From: Alphaproteobacteria bacterium
GTDB lineage: Bacteria > Pseudomonadota > Alphaproteobacteria > Rhodobacterales > Rhodobacteraceae
NCBI GenBank assembly: GCA_030425145.1
Contig: JAUHVK010000011.1
Span: 56,832-120,831, forward strand
Direction of reading: 5' to 3'
Length of the DNA: 64,000 bases
The position numbers were made by a program, and so were the translations under genes. Numbering within the stretch: position 1 is the stretch's first letter; each line of letters begins with the position of its first letter. Below, piece after piece: positions 49,391 through 59,784 of the stretch. The notes under the pieces are model-generated. The model was not told the DNA's origin. It was given only the letters and a program-made list of their open reading frames with translations, and ran no database searches.

Positions 49391-50638
49391 TCAGCCGTTT
49401 TCCACCTCATCCAGCCGCAACGCCAGCAGCCCACCTGCCAGCGACAACGCCGCAAAGCCGGTCAGCGATGCCACCGGTCCCGCAAGCGCCAACACCCCGC
49501 CGAACGCCCCGGTAATCAGCAACAGCACACCAATCGCGGTATTCGCCAAGGCGGCATAGGACGACCGCGCGTCCTCGGGGGACATATCCACCAGATAGAC
49601 CGACCGCGCAGACCGCACGCCCTGATAAGAGAGCATGAAGAAAAACAGGATCACAGGGATCACCCAAGCCGTCCCGGCCCAGCCGCTCACCTCGGCCAGC
49701 ACCGCCAGAGTGGCGAACCCTGCCGCCAACATCCCCGACAGGAACAGAACCTTGCGTGAGGATTTGTCCGACAACCGGCCCCAGACATAAGACCCAGCAA
49801 ATGCTGCCGCTGCCGAAGCCAGGAGCAACGCGCCCAAGCCCTGCAACGCAGACTGTCCGCCACCAAGCAATACGAAGTAAGGCGGTGCCAACGCCGTCAC
49901 CGTCAACAAGCCACGCACGGCGATGAAGAGGCGGAACTGGCGATCTTCCTTGAGTGGAGTCAGGTCCACCGATGTGTCCTCGGTGTCCTCCGACGCGGTT
50001 TCCTCCAGGAACGAAAACAGGATCGCTGCCGCGCCCCACAAAGCCGCTGCCAAAGTGATCGCGACAACAACCGGCATCACGTCGCGCAACAGCCCGGACA
50101 TCAACAACCCGGCAAAGACGATCACCGCAATCGACGCCACTGACCCGGCCACACCCGTGACCGCTCCTCGGCGCGTTTTCCCAACCGTCTTGCCCAGAAT
50201 GTCCTTGTAGCCCACCGAGCACGCCGCCCGCGCAATAGCCAGCACCGCCAGTGCTGCGCAAAGCGCTACTCCGGCAGCAAACCCTTCGAAGGTCAGAGCG
50301 ACAAACACGATGGCCAATGCGGCGATCCCCTGCCCAGCCGAGCCAATCACCCAGGCCCATTTGCGGTGCCGCATGGATTGGACCCAGCCCGCAAAGGCGA
50401 TCTGCGGCAGCAAAGCCCCCGCCTCGCGGATCGGCACTAAAAGCCCGGTAAGTGCCGCAGGTGCGCCCAGCGCACCGGCCAGCCAGCTCAATACCAGTTT
50501 GGGTTCGATCAGACCGTCCGCCACCTTGGTCATCGACAGGCTGATCATGTGGCGCAACCCGTTGCGCGCCTCGCGATCCCTGACCTCTTCATCCGCCCCT
50601 GTGATCTCTTCATAGGTGTCGGTGACGAGGTGGGTCAT
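49391..50638 (-). CDS. MFS transporter
   Basis: 415 residues from ATG 50638. About 12 hydrophobic segments, with the MFS A-like loop WGRLSDKSSRKVLF between helices in the C-terminal half and a soluble Glu/Asp-rich loop in the middle (EETASEDTEDTSVDL). Its substrate is not deducible, though the neighbouring catabolic genes suggest uptake of the pathway compound. Confidence 0.87.
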   Translation of the reverse strand: MTHLVTDTYEEITGADEEVRDREARNGLRHMISLSMTKVADGLIEPKLVLSWLAGALGAPAALTGLLVPIREAGALLPQIAFAGWVQSMRHRKWAWVIGSAGQGIAALAIVFVALTFEGFAAGVALCAALAVLAIARAACSVGYKDILGKTVGKTRRGAVTGVAGSVASIAVIVFAGLLMSGLLRDVMPVVVAITLAAALWGAAAILFSFLEETASEDTEDTSVDLTPLKEDRQFRLFIAVRGLLTVTALAPPYFVLLGGGQSALQGLGALLLASAAAAFAGSYVWGRLSDKSSRKVLFLSGMLAAGFATLAVLAEVSGWAGTAWVIPVILFFFMLSYQGVRSARSVYLVDMSPEDARSSYAALANTAIGVLLLITGAFGGVLALAGPVASLTGFAALSLAGGLLALRLDEVENG

Positions 50639-50742
50639 GGGGCAGATCCTGTGGCTGTGAACAACCGCAGGTAAACGCCCAATGCGTGGGAAAAGTTCCG
50701 ACTTTCGCGGAGAAAAGCGGGTGGCATCCACCCGCCTTGCGT

Positions 50743-50988
50743 TTAGCCGCCGATATAGGCGCCGCTCTTGGGGCGGAAGAAGTTTTTCTGATTGTGCAGG
50801 CGGCCGAGCAGATCGTTGATCCGCTTCATCGACGCATCCACCGCGCGGGTGTCGTCACAGGGGCGCAGAGGGTCTGCATCCCGGCTCAGAACCGTAGAGT
50901 TCAAAGACCGCTTTGTCGTCCGCAGCGCGTCCTCGATCAGTTCCATGTCTTCGACGGACAGTTCAAATGTCTTGTTGTAGCCGGGCAT
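50743..50988 (-). CDS. Small conserved protein of Rhodobacterales, unknown
   Basis: 81 residues from ATG 50988. LSVEDMELIEDALRTTKRSLN and DASMKRINDLLGRLHNQKNFFRP form two amphipathic helices. Conserved-looking but without a known function. Isolated between the MFS gene and thrS. Confidence 0.65.
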   Translation of the reverse strand: MPGYNKTFELSVEDMELIEDALRTTKRSLNSTVLSRDADPLRPCDDTRAVDASMKRINDLLGRLHNQKNFFRPKSGAYIGG

Positions 50989-51296
50989 TGTCTGCTCTCC
51001 CGTGTCATCTGACGCCAAAAGTTTCCGATAGTGGAATGTCGTTATACATATCAATTGCGTCGCTTTCGTCCATAGAGAAAGCAGGGATTAACTCGTTGTT
51101 TATAAACGCTTTCCAATAATACCTTTGTATACCGCGCAAGAATCTTGCGTGCCCAACCGCAAAACCCCCGACTCACGCGGTCGTTTCCGACCCACCTTGT
51201 CTTGACGCGCCGCGTCCCCCCTGCCAAAAGCCGCGCACGATACATAACCCGCAACCGGGCGTTCCGTGGGCGCCAAACTGACGAGGAGCTGGGCCG
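50989..51296. other. Intergenic region before thrS
   Basis: 308 bases without a gene, AT-richer in the middle (51040-51130). A small inverted repeat GCAAG-AAT-CTTGC lies near 51138-51150. No T-box, which is not expected in alphaproteobacteria. GAGGAG precedes the thrS ATG. Confidence 0.5.
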
Positions 51297-53276
51297 ATGA
51301 GCCAGATTTCCCTGACCTTCCCCGATGGCAATGCGCGCGATTTCGATGCAGGTGTGACCCCTGCCGAAGTGGCCGAGAGCATTTCCAAATCCCTCTCGAA
51401 AAAAGCCATCTCTGCGACCGTGAACGGCGCGCATTGGGACATGCAGTGGCCGATCACCAGCGACAGTTCCATCGCCATCAACACGATGCAGGACGATGAA
51501 CCGGCGCTTGAATTGATCCGGCACGACCTCGCGCATATCATGGCGCGCGCGGTGCAGGAGATCTGGCCCGACGTCAAAGTCACCATCGGTCCGGTCCGCG
51601 ACAATGGCTGGTTCTACGATTTCGACCGTCAGGAGCCCTTCACCCCCGAAGACCTCGGCGCGATCGAAAAGCGGATGAAAGAGATCATCAACGCCCGCGA
51701 TGCCGTCCGCACCGAGCTGTGGACCCGCGATCAGGTGCGCCAGTACTACACCGACTCGGGTGAACCCTATAAGGTCGAGATCCTCGACCGCATTCCCGAG
51801 GGCGAGGACATTCGCATGTATTGGCATGGCGAATGGATGGACCTCTGCCGCGGTCCGCACCTTCAGCACACCGGTCAGGTTCCCGCAGATGCGTTCAAGC
51901 TGATGAACGTCTCGGCCGCCTATTTCCTTGGCGACAACACCCGCCCGATGCTGCAGCGCATTTATGGCGTCGCGTTCAAGAACCGCGATGATCTGAAAAA
52001 GTACCTGACTTTCCTCGAAGAGGCCGAAAAGCGCGACCACCGTAAGCTGGGCCGCGAGATGGATCTCTTCCACATGCAGGAAGAGGCGCCCGGTCAGGTG
52101 TTCTGGCACCCCAATGGCTGGACCGTCTACACCGCCCTGCAGGACTACATGCGCCGCAAGCAGCGCGCGGGCGGCTATCTTGAGATCAACACCCCGCAGG
52201 TTGTGGATCGCAAGCTCTGGGAAGCGTCCGGTCACTGGGAGAAATACCAGCACCACATGTTTGTCGTTGAAGTCGATGAAAGCCGCGACGGTGAAAACGA
52301 CGACGCCAGCGCCAAGAACAAGGATCACACCCGCATCAACGCGCTCAAGCCGATGAACTGCCCCTGCCACGTGCAGGTGTTCAATCAGGGCCTGAAGTCC
52401 TATCGCGACCTGCCTCTGCGACTGGCCGAGTTCGGGTCCTGTGCCCGTTTCGAACCGTCAGGCGCGTTGCACGGGATCATGCGGGTACGCGGCTTTACGC
52501 AGGACGATGCGCATATCTTCTGCACCGAAGACCAGATTCAGGCCGAATGCGCCCGGTTCATCGACTTCCTTGCAAACGTCTATCAAGAGCTTGGCTTCCC
52601 CGAGTTCGAGATCCGTTTTGCCACCCGCCCGGAAAAGCGCGTCGGCAGTGACGAAAGCTGGGACTATGTGGAGGGCGCGCTTGAGAATGCGATCAAGGCG
52701 GTGGGTCGGGAATACACGCTCGAACCCGGCGACGGTGCGTTCTACGGCCCCAAACTCGATTTCTACCTGACGGACGCGATTGGTCGTGTCTGGCAGTGCG
52801 GCACCTTCCAGGTTGACCCGAACCTGCCCGAGCGCCTTGGCGCCAGCTTTATCGGTCAGGACGGAGATCGCCACCGGCCGTTCATGCTGCACCGGGCCTG
52901 CCTTGGGTCGTTTGAACGGTTCATCGGCATCCTGATCGAGAACTGGGAAGGCAAACTGCCTTTCTGGCTTGCCCCGCGTCAGGTTGTCGTGGCCTCCATC
53001 GTGTCCGAGGCGGATGACTACGTGAACGAGGTCGTGGCGGAACTGACCAAGGCGGGCGTCCGCGCCGAAGCGGACACCCGCAACGAGAAGATCAATTACA
53101 AGGTCCGCGAACACTCGGTCGGCAAGGTGCCTGTGATCCTCGCCATCGGCCACCGCGAGGTCGAGGAGCGTACAGTCACCGTGCGCCGCCTCGGAGAGAA
53201 GCAAACCTCTGTAACATCTCTGGCGGAGATCGTGAGCAGCCTCGGAAAAGACGCGACGCCGCCCGATCTTCTGTAA
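51297..53276 (+). CDS. thrS: Threonine--tRNA ligase
   Basis: 659 residues. N-terminal TGS domain (1-60), editing domain with HDLAH, class II catalytic core with zinc ligands ([10 protein letters not shown], and histidines downstream), motif 2 FRATGALHG-like segment [22 protein letters not shown], motif 3 GSFERFIG, and the C-terminal anticodon-binding domain ([22 protein letters not shown]). It charges tRNA-Thr. Length fits. A 15-20 residue insert ([18 protein letters not shown]) is seen before motif 2, as in other alphaproteobacteria. Confidence 0.97.
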   Translation: MSQISLTFPDGNARDFDAGVTPAEVAESISKSLSKKAISATVNGAHWDMQWPITSDSSIAINTMQDDEPALELIRHDLAHIMARAVQEIWPDVKVTIGPVRDNGWFYDFDRQEPFTPEDLGAIEKRMKEIINARDAVRTELWTRDQVRQYYTDSGEPYKVEILDRIPEGEDIRMYWHGEWMDLCRGPHLQHTGQVPADAFKLMNVSAAYFLGDNTRPMLQRIYGVAFKNRDDLKKYLTFLEEAEKRDHRKLGREMDLFHMQEEAPGQVFWHPNGWTVYTALQDYMRRKQRAGGYLEINTPQVVDRKLWEASGHWEKYQHHMFVVEVDESRDGENDDASAKNKDHTRINALKPMNCPCHVQVFNQGLKSYRDLPLRLAEFGSCARFEPSGALHGIMRVRGFTQDDAHIFCTEDQIQAECARFIDFLANVYQELGFPEFEIRFATRPEKRVGSDESWDYVEGALENAIKAVGREYTLEPGDGAFYGPKLDFYLTDAIGRVWQCGTFQVDPNLPERLGASFIGQDGDRHRPFMLHRACLGSFERFIGILIENWEGKLPFWLAPRQVVVASIVSEADDYVNEVVAELTKAGVRAEADTRNEKINYKVREHSVGKVPVILAIGHREVEERTVTVRRLGEKQTSVTSLAEIVSSLGKDATPPDLL

Positions 53277-53300
53277 CATTCCAGCACTGGAAACTTTCAA

Positions 53301-53332
53301 AAAGGCCCCGTTTTGTTACGGGGCCTTTCTTA
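53301..53332 (+). terminator. Rho-independent terminator after thrS
   Basis: AAAGGCCCCG pairs with CGGGGCCTTT (53319-53328) around an AT-rich loop, followed by CTTATTT. It lies 25 bases past the thrS stop. Confidence 0.9.
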
Positions 53333-53508
53333 TTTCGTTGTGATCGCTGCAAAATTTCCCGAGAACCGGCTCACCCAGCGTCACGCACGCGTGAAACACA
53401 CCGCCGTGAATGGCGTGACTGCCTGACGCGGGGCATGGTTGATCCATCGGCAACGCAAACACCGCGCCGACCCAGTTCAACTTGTTAGGTAACCAAAAGG
53501 ACCATCTC

Positions 53509-53811
53509 ATGTCGAAAGCTCTCAAAACCGTTGCCATCGTTGGCGCCGTTGCAGCCAGCCTTGCCGCGCACACCACCACCGCCACCGCGCAAGCCAAGGA
53601 AAAGTGCTTCGGCGTGTCGCTCGCAGGCAAGAACGATTGTGCCGCAGGTCCGGGTACAACCTGCGCCGGCACCTCCACCGTTGACTATCAGGGCAACGCC
53701 TGGACACTGGTGGACGCCGGCACCTGCGCCGAGATCGAACTGCCTGCCATGGCAGACGGCACCGCGCGCATGGGTTCGCTCGAAGAACTGAACCGCGACC
53801 TGCCGGGTTAA
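53509..53811 (+). CDS. bufA1: Bufferin precursor peptide (DUF2282, BufA1 type)
   Basis: 100 residues. Signal peptide ([28 protein letters not shown]), then four cysteines at 33, 44, 52 and 73 in [21 protein letters not shown] and [10 protein letters not shown]. This is the BufA1/DUF2282 pattern. These are RiPP-type periplasmic metallophores whose Cys are converted to thiooxazole groups by the MNIO enzyme encoded next; they bind copper. AAGGA precedes the ATG. It is the first gene of a four-gene operon. Confidence 0.9.
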   Translation: MSKALKTVAIVGAVAASLAAHTTTATAQAKEKCFGVSLAGKNDCAAGPGTTCAGTSTVDYQGNAWTLVDAGTCAEIELPAMADGTARMGSLEELNRDLPG

Positions 53812-53894
53812 CCAGACCGGGGGTGGGCCGGGAGACATCCCGGCCTGCCTCGCGCTTCGGCCCCCGCGGGGCCATTGCACCAAGGACGACCGCC

Positions 53895-54752
53895 ATGCCT
53901 GACGCCACGCACGCTTTTCCTCATCTGCCCAACCTGCCCGGTGTCGGCTACAAGCCGCAGCATTTCTCGGACATCCTGACCGATCCCTCTCCGGTCGGAT
54001 GGTTGGAAATCCATGCCGAGAACTACATGGGCGATGGCGGTCGCCCGATCGCGCAACTGCGTGTTTTGGCAGAACGTTTCCCGATCTCTGTGCATGGTGT
54101 GGGCCTGTCCATCGGCGGCGAAGGCCGTCTGGATCCTGACCACCTCTTACGGCTGAAACATCTCTGCGACTGGCTGAACCCGGCCAGTTTTTCCGAACAT
54201 CTGGCATGGTCGACCCATGACAGCCATTTCCTCAATGATTTGCTGCCACTCCCCTACACCGATGTCACACTGACCCGCGTGGCCGATCACATCGACGAGG
54301 TCCAAACCGTTCTGGGCCGCCGGATGCTGCTCGAAAACCCGTCCTCCTATCTGGCCTTTGCGGAAAGCACCTGGTCGGAAACCGATTTTCTGGCCGAGAT
54401 CGTGCGCCGCACCGGATGCGGCCTGCTGCTGGACGTGAACAACGTTTTCGTCTCCGCCACCAATCTCGACTATTCCCCACAAGGCTATATCGACGCCTAC
54501 CCGCTTGAGGCTGTTGGCGAGGTTCACCTTGGCGGCCATGACGAGGACGAAGACGACCACGGCGCGCCCCTGCTGATCGACAGCCACGGGCGCGAGGTGG
54601 TGGACCCGGTTTGGGCACTCTTGGATTACACGCTTGCCAAATCCGGGCCGAAGCCGCTGTTGGTCGAATGGGACACCGATGTGCCCGACTGGCCGGTACT
54701 GGCCGATGAGGCGCGCCGTGCCGCCTCCGCCCTGACCCGCGTGCTGGCATGA
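53895..54752 (+). CDS. bufB: MNIO (DUF692) bufferin-maturation enzyme
   Basis: 285 residues. [41 protein letters not shown] and FSEHLAWS with LLENPSSYL and [10 protein letters not shown] are the DUF692 multinuclear non-haem iron oxidase signature (TIM barrel, His/Asp/Glu metal ligands). Modifies BufA1 cysteines. The stop overlaps the bufC start. Confidence 0.92.
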   Translation: MPDATHAFPHLPNLPGVGYKPQHFSDILTDPSPVGWLEIHAENYMGDGGRPIAQLRVLAERFPISVHGVGLSIGGEGRLDPDHLLRLKHLCDWLNPASFSEHLAWSTHDSHFLNDLLPLPYTDVTLTRVADHIDEVQTVLGRRMLLENPSSYLAFAESTWSETDFLAEIVRRTGCGLLLDVNNVFVSATNLDYSPQGYIDAYPLEAVGEVHLGGHDEDEDDHGAPLLIDSHGREVVDPVWALLDYTLAKSGPKPLLVEWDTDVPDWPVLADEARRAASALTRVLA

Positions 54753-55483
54753 CCGATCAAACCGCCTTCCACAGCGGGCTTCTGAACCCCGCCGCCCCGG
54801 TGCCAGACGGGCTGACCGACGCGCAGGCCCGACCTGCCGGACGGCGATACGGCGTCTATCGCAACAACGTCACCGTGTCCCTGCGCGAAGCGCTGGCCGA
54901 AGGGTTCCCCTCGCTTGTCGGCTTGATCGGGCGCGAGAATTTCGACCATGTCGCCCGCGCCTATCTGCGGCAATCCCCCCCGACCTCGCCGCTGATGATG
55001 CATTACGGGGCTGGCCTGCCGGAGTTCGTGGCGTCGCTCGATCAGCTCAAACACCTGCCATATCTCGCCGATGTTGCGCGCATCGACGTCGCCATGCGGC
55101 AGAGCTACCACGCCGCCGACAGCACCGGCATCGACGCCACCGCCTTGCAGACGCTTGACGAAGAGGCGCTGCTCTCCACACGGTTCGACTTCGCACCGTC
55201 GATGATCCTGATCCGGTCAAGCTACCCGATTGGCTCCATCTGGCACTACACCCTGCGCGGCGGCGACAAACCGGCCGGTCAGGCCGAGGACGTTTTGATC
55301 CTGCGCGCCGAATACGACCCCGAGCCTTTTGTGCTTGGCCCGGGTGCAGGCAACGTGGTGCAGGCGCTTCAGAACGGAGCGTCCTTCGGCGCAGCCATCG
55401 ACCAGGGCGGAGACGCGTTCGACCTCGCCGCGCTACTTAATCTTCTGCTTTCACAACAGGCCATAACTTACCTGAAAAATTGA
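54749..55483 (+). CDS. bufC: BufC-like partner protein (DUF2063)
   Basis: 244 residues. N-terminal DUF2063 domain ([45 protein letters not shown]) and a C-terminal beta-rich recognition-like domain ([27 protein letters not shown]). This partner binds the precursor and the DUF692 enzyme. It directly follows bufB with ATGA overlap. Confidence 0.9.
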   Translation: MTDQTAFHSGLLNPAAPVPDGLTDAQARPAGRRYGVYRNNVTVSLREALAEGFPSLVGLIGRENFDHVARAYLRQSPPTSPLMMHYGAGLPEFVASLDQLKHLPYLADVARIDVAMRQSYHAADSTGIDATALQTLDEEALLSTRFDFAPSMILIRSSYPIGSIWHYTLRGGDKPAGQAEDVLILRAEYDPEPFVLGPGAGNVVQALQNGASFGAAIDQGGDAFDLAALLNLLLSQQAITYLKN

Positions 55484-55510
55484 TCTTTCTCAGAATCGGA
55501 AACTCCCGCC

Positions 55511-56083
55511 ATGGACCGCCTTGCCTTTCTTCACGACAGTGTTTTCTCCGCCGTAGAGCGCAGCTTTGACGGGCTGGTTCCTTTGCTGGCACGCTTCGTA
55601 TTCGCGGCCACGCTGCTGGTCTATTTCTGGTCCTCAGCCCTGACCAAGCTGGGCGACGGGATCACGGGCATCCTCATCCCCTCCACAGGCGCTTATGCGC
55701 AGATCTTCCCGAAACAGATGGAGGCTGTCGTCTATGACGTGTCGCAGCTTGGCGTCTTCCACTGGGCCGTGGTTGTTGCGGGGACATGGGCCGAATTCAT
55801 CCTGCCACTGTTGATCGTGATCGGGTTGTTCACCCGCCTCGCAGCTTTGGGCATGATCGGGTTTGTGGTCGTTCAATCCCTGACCGACCTCTACGGGCAT
55901 GGCGGGATTGCACATCCTGAGACGCTGGGCGCGTGGTTCGATAAGGTGCCGGACAGCGTGATCCTTGACCAGCGCGCGTTCTGGATGCTCATTTTGATTA
56001 CACTGGTGGTCAAAGGCGCTGGCGCCCTGTCGCTCGACCGGATGCTGTCGCGGCAGTTCTTCGGCCACGCTGCCGCCGCCTGA
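55511..56083 (+). CDS. bufD: DoxX-family membrane protein of the bufferin operon
   Basis: 190 residues. Four hydrophobic segments (LVPLLARFVFAATLLVYFW, HWAVVVAGTWAEFILPLLIVIGLF, LGMIGFVVVQSL, FWMLILITLVVKGAG). Conserved TKLGDGIT near the first helix. DoxX-like proteins close bufABCD operons; probably helps membrane handling of the metallophore. Confidence 0.85.
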   Translation: MDRLAFLHDSVFSAVERSFDGLVPLLARFVFAATLLVYFWSSALTKLGDGITGILIPSTGAYAQIFPKQMEAVVYDVSQLGVFHWAVVVAGTWAEFILPLLIVIGLFTRLAALGMIGFVVVQSLTDLYGHGGIAHPETLGAWFDKVPDSVILDQRAFWMLILITLVVKGAGALSLDRMLSRQFFGHAAAA

Positions 56084-56141
56084 CCCCTTGCACCCCACCC
56101 TGTGGCCGCTATCTCTGTCAGTGCAAAGGCAGGGGTTAAAG

Positions 56142-56885
56142 ATGACGGACCGGACAGTTCTCAGGATCAGCGGCGCGGACGCCAGGCACTTTCTTCAGGG
56201 GCTTGTCACCAATGATGTCGAGCGTCTGAACCAGGGTCTGGTCTATGCCGCGATGCTGACCCCGCAGGGCAAGTACCGCGCGGATTTCTTCCTTGCCCCG
56301 ATGGGCGACGACATCCTGCTGGACGTGGACAGCGTTTTGGCCCCGGGCCTCAAGCAAGCGCTGACGATGTACAAGCTGCGCTCCAAGGTCGAAATCGAAG
56401 AGACCAACCGCGTGGTGACGCGTGGTCTTGGCGCTGCGCCGGAGGGGGCGTTCGCCGATCCTCGCGACCCGTCGCTGGGCTGGCGCGGCTATGACGGTCA
56501 GCCGGGGGATGACAGCGTCGACTGGGAGGCGTTGCGCGTGGCGGCCTGCGTACCGCAAAGCGGGGTAGAATTGACACCCGACAGTTTCATTCTGGAAATG
56601 GGGTTCGAGCGGCTGAACGGTGTCGATTTCCGCAAGGGTTGCTATGTCGGGCAGGAAGTCACCGCGCGGATGAAGCACAAGACCGAACTGCGTAAGGGAT
56701 TGGCGCAGGTCGCTGTCACCGGTGCTGCGCCGGTTGGAACGGAGATCGAGGTCGGGGGCAAACCGGCAGGCACGCTCTTTACCCAGGCGGATGGGCGTGG
56801 GCTGGCCTATCTGCGCTTTGACCGGGCGCAAGGGGCAATGATGGCCGGGGATGCTGAGGTGTCACTGGTTGGCGAGCAAGGCTGA
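56142..56885 (+). CDS. ygfZ: YgfZ/GcvT-family folate-binding protein
   Basis: 247 residues from ATG 56142. The YgfZ motif KGCYVGQEVTARM (165-177) with the conserved Cys is present, as are FLQGLVTNDV and AAMLTPQGKYRADFFL. It aids Fe-S cluster enzymes using folate. No amino-methyltransferase catalytic region, so it is YgfZ and not GcvT. Confidence 0.92.
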   Translation: MTDRTVLRISGADARHFLQGLVTNDVERLNQGLVYAAMLTPQGKYRADFFLAPMGDDILLDVDSVLAPGLKQALTMYKLRSKVEIEETNRVVTRGLGAAPEGAFADPRDPSLGWRGYDGQPGDDSVDWEALRVAACVPQSGVELTPDSFILEMGFERLNGVDFRKGCYVGQEVTARMKHKTELRKGLAQVAVTGAAPVGTEIEVGGKPAGTLFTQADGRGLAYLRFDRAQGAMMAGDAEVSLVGEQG

Positions 56886-56916
56886 CCGACCGGCGTTCAA
56901 ACGGGCATGGGTCAGC

Positions 56917-56982
56917 GTCGTCCTCGGGCTTGACCCGAGGATCTGTTCGATCTGAGGTCCTCGGGTCGTCACCCGAGGATGA
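56917..56982. repeat. Dispersed palindromic repeats CCTCGGG...CCCGAGG
   Basis: Two palindromes, CCTCGGG-CTTGA-CCCGAGG (56922-56940) and CCTCGGG-TCGTCA-CCCGAGG (56959-56978), 20 bases apart. This is a common REP-like element of Rhodobacterales. It lies in the 449-base gap (56886-57334) between ygfZ and efp. The left half of that gap shows nothing else. Confidence 0.7.
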
Positions 56983-57234
56983 TGGTATGTGGAGAAGAAG
57001 CGGCGCCGCCCTTTGGGCCTGACAATTCTCTCATCTGCCGGGGGTTTCCCCCGGGACCTATACCCCTGTCGGGGCCTTCTGAAACCGGTTTCTCATGGTC
57101 GCCCCTAATGGGGATCAAGAGAGTGTCAGTTCAAGTGTCGCGGCATGGGAGTGACCCTTCCCGCTCGATGCGCATCGTGGGCGGGGGTATGCGGTGCGAA
57201 GCGTTAACGATTTGGAAAGCCTGCGTACGGTGCA

Positions 57235-57320
57235 AAGACCTTTCGAAAGGTCTTGTCAGAGCCCTCAAAGGCTCTGACCCGCATTTTCAAAATGCGGCAA
57301 GCCTGTTCCAACAGGCTTGC
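57235..57320. repeat. Four perfect hairpins end to end
   Basis: AAGACCTTTCGAAAGGTCTT (57235-57254); TCAGAGCC-N6-GGCTCTGA (57256-57277); CCGCATTTT-C-AAAATGCGG (57279-57297); GCAAGCCTGTT-CC-AACAGGCTTGC (57297-57320). They fill 86 bases between the converging ygfZ and efp genes and end 15 bases from the efp stop. Each has a different stem, so this is not one repeated unit. Bidirectional termination or RNA protection is likely. Confidence 0.85.
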
Positions 57321-57334
57321 CGCAGATCCCGAAC

Positions 57335-57898
57335 TCAGGCGCGCTCGGAATATTCCATTGTCTCGGTGTTCACGACGATCATCTCGTCCTGACCGACAAA
57401 CGGCGGCACCATGACCTTGACCCCGTTGTCGAGGATCGCCGGTTTGAAGCTGTTGGCCGCTGTCTGGCCTTTCACGACTGGCTCGGTCTCTTCAATCCTG
57501 CAGGTCACTTTTTGCGGCAGCGTTGCGTTCAGCGCTTCGGACTCGTGGAATTCGACCACGATGGTCATGCCATCCTGAAGGAACGGGCGGCGTTCGCCGA
57601 GAATGTCTGCCGGCAGTTCAACCTGATCGTAGGTGTCAGTGTCCATGAACACGAGGTTTCCGTCCGATTCATACAGAAACTGCATGTCTTTCTGCTCAAG
57701 ACGCACGCGTTCGACCTTGTCAGCAGATCGGAAACGTTCGTTGAGCTTGGAACCGTTGCGGAGGTTTTTCATTTCGACCTGGGCAAATGCCCCACCCTTA
57801 CCGGGCTTCACATGGTCGACTTTCACGGCGGCCCAGAGGCCACCATTGTGTTCCAGCACGTTGCCGGGGCGGATTTCGTTACCGTTGATCTTGGGCAT
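57335..57898 (-). CDS. efp: Translation elongation factor P
   Basis: 187 residues, three beta-barrel domains. The exposed loop [10 protein letters not shown] carries Lys34, the residue modified by EpmA/EpmB in many bacteria. [19 protein letters not shown] and the C-terminal [19 protein letters not shown] are typical. It relieves ribosome stalling at polyproline. Confidence 0.96.
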   Translation of the reverse strand: MPKINGNEIRPGNVLEHNGGLWAAVKVDHVKPGKGGAFAQVEMKNLRNGSKLNERFRSADKVERVRLEQKDMQFLYESDGNLVFMDTDTYDQVELPADILGERRPFLQDGMTIVVEFHESEALNATLPQKVTCRIEETEPVVKGQTAANSFKPAILDNGVKVMVPPFVGQDEMIVVNTETMEYSERA

Positions 57899-58113
57899 GG
57901 CAAAACTTCGTCAAAAGGTTGATCCAACTTTGACGGTCCCTATATCTGGGTGATGGTGCGCTGTCCAGACAACCAGATTTCGTCCCGAAGGTGCGGTTAG
58001 CCATGCAGGTTTTGCATAAAAGGTATGCAAAACTGGGGTATCCGAATCGTATGGAATAGGTCATAAGCAGCGTCACGCCGGAAAACACAAGAGCAATAAT
58101 CACAGGACGGATC

Positions 58114-58437
58114 ATGAAGGATTTCGTTGACGGTACCGCCTTCAACGCTGAGCAAGGTAATCGCGCGCGCAAGCTGTTTGCTGCCGTGGTACTTGCCGCT
58201 TTGGACGATGCTATCGCAGATGACAAGAAGTACGGAAACGGCCCCGAGCAGATCGCGCGTTGGGCGCGGTCGCGCGATGGGCGCGAAGTGCTGAGCTGCG
58301 CCGGCATTGACCCGAACGAACGCGTTGTCGCCGGGCTGATGGAGTTTGTCGGCAAGGGTGTACGCACCTCCGTTGCGCTGTCGCGCGAAGAGAGCGAGCG
58401 TCGCAACGCTGCTGCCCAGCAGGCAGAAGCCGCTTAA
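58114..58437 (+). CDS. Conserved small protein of Rhodobacterales (DUF6280-like)
   Basis: 107 residues. MKDFVDGTAFNAEQGNRARKL, VVLAALDDAIADDKKYGNGPEQIARWARSRDGREVL and GIDPNERVVAGLMEFVGKGVRTSVALSRE. Highly ordered and conserved-looking; I associate it with DUF6280. Function unknown. A terminator follows. Confidence 0.75.
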   Translation: MKDFVDGTAFNAEQGNRARKLFAAVVLAALDDAIADDKKYGNGPEQIARWARSRDGREVLSCAGIDPNERVVAGLMEFVGKGVRTSVALSREESERRNAAAQQAEAA

Positions 58438-58458
58438 GCCATATACATTCAACGGAAA

Positions 58459-58483
58459 GCGCGTCCTTTCGGGCGCGTTTTTT
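58459..58483 (+). terminator. Rho-independent terminator
   Basis: A GC-rich stem GCGCGTCC-TTTC-GGGCGCGT (58460-58478, one G-U pair) is followed by TTTTTT. It lies 22 bases after the stop of the small conserved gene. Confidence 0.8.
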
Positions 58484-58524
58484 GTTGTGTCTAGAGGTTT
58501 GGTTCTCGCCTTACCTGATCAGGA

Positions 58525-59715
58525 TTACTCAAAATCCTGAGAGATCAGCATACGATGAATTTCGCGGCGGACCAGCTTTCGCACGTTCCGTGTGATCCGT
58601 TCGCCCAGCGCGCCCTGCAACTCTTGACGCACAATCTCGCCCACCATCTGACGCAGGGTTTCCTCGTCAATCTCAAGTGCGCCCATGTCGTCCGACAATA
58701 CAGCGGTGTTACGCTCGGGTAGCGCTGGCATGGCTTGAGTTGCGGCCGGCTCTTCGGCCTGCGGCTTCGGCCAAGCGTCGGGAGCATGAAGCACGTTCGA
58801 ACCTTCGGCGACCGGCTCTTTTTCGACCGCTTCGTAGGGGGCTTCGGGCCAGCTCATGGGTTCGGAAATGGCGGAAAGCTCGTCCGCGTCCGGGCGATCC
58901 CGCTCTTCTTCAAATTCCTGGCTGCCCCGCGCAACCAATCGGCCAAGCGCCGCAACCTTGTCCTCCAAGGTCAGCGGCGGTGCCGGCGTTGGATCGATTG
59001 CAGCTTCTTCGGTCTGGTCGTCGAGGACTGGTGGTTCCTCAACGGTCTGCGCCTCAACCGGTTCATCGTCGTCCTGCCACGCGTCTTCCTGCGGGAGTTC
59101 TGCCTCCGCCACGGGCTCTTCTTCCTCGATCCAATCGCCATCCTCGGGATCGTCGACGAGCCATGCCGTGTCGTCATCCTCGTCGTCGTTGGACGCGGGT
59201 TCTGCCTCAGCAAGCGCAGCAGATACCTCTTCCTCGATCATGCGGTTGAGATCACCGCGCGAATCTTCGACCTTTGCCTCTGGCTCGACGTCTTCGACCG
59301 GCTCAGCTTCAGCAGTCTCTTCGGCCTGACCCTCAGGTTCCGCCTCATCACTCCAAGCCTGATCATCCACATCTTCCGGCGCCGTCTCTTCGGGAGTGTC
59401 GAGTGTGTCGATATCCGGGAACGCGCCTTCGACCTCTCCGAAATCGGCAAGACGGGCATCGCCGGGAATCTCGTCGATGTCCAATTCGGCGGGTTCCGCG
59501 TCTTTCGGGAGAATCGGCTGGGTGAGCAGTACCGGCTCTTTCGAGCCTGCGCCCTCGGGTTCTTCATCGCGCACCCGCTGCGCCGCTGTCAGGATCAGAC
59601 GGCCCGGTTTTTCGGGCCGACGGGCGACCGGCGGTGTCCGCACATCTTCCGCAACCAGCTTGCGAATGGAGGACAAGACATCCTCAATTTCCACGTTTGT
59701 CACGGGATCAGACAT
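58525..59715 (-). CDS. Long acidic protein, PopZ/DUF2497-like
   Basis: 396 residues. It opens SDPVTNVEIEDVLSSIRKLVAED, similar to the PopZ N-terminal EEILASIRRIIAED motif. The middle (60-280) is an Asp/Glu/Pro-rich disordered region. The C-terminus EIDEETLRQMVGEIVRQELQGALGERITRNVRKLVRREIHRML is a charged helix pair like that of PopZ. In Caulobacter PopZ organises cell poles through a disordered acidic linker and a helical C-terminus. The equivalence is inference from layout. Confidence 0.65.
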   Translation of the reverse strand: MSDPVTNVEIEDVLSSIRKLVAEDVRTPPVARRPEKPGRLILTAAQRVRDEEPEGAGSKEPVLLTQPILPKDAEPAELDIDEIPGDARLADFGEVEGAFPDIDTLDTPEETAPEDVDDQAWSDEAEPEGQAEETAEAEPVEDVEPEAKVEDSRGDLNRMIEEEVSAALAEAEPASNDDEDDDTAWLVDDPEDGDWIEEEEPVAEAELPQEDAWQDDDEPVEAQTVEEPPVLDDQTEEAAIDPTPAPPLTLEDKVAALGRLVARGSQEFEEERDRPDADELSAISEPMSWPEAPYEAVEKEPVAEGSNVLHAPDAWPKPQAEEPAATQAMPALPERNTAVLSDDMGALEIDEETLRQMVGEIVRQELQGALGERITRNVRKLVRREIHRMLISQDFE

Positions 59716-59784
59716 GGTTCACCACTGCTACCTCGGTCGCAAGGTAGCTTGGAGTGGCGTTTCGCACAACAGATGAGGAGAAAC

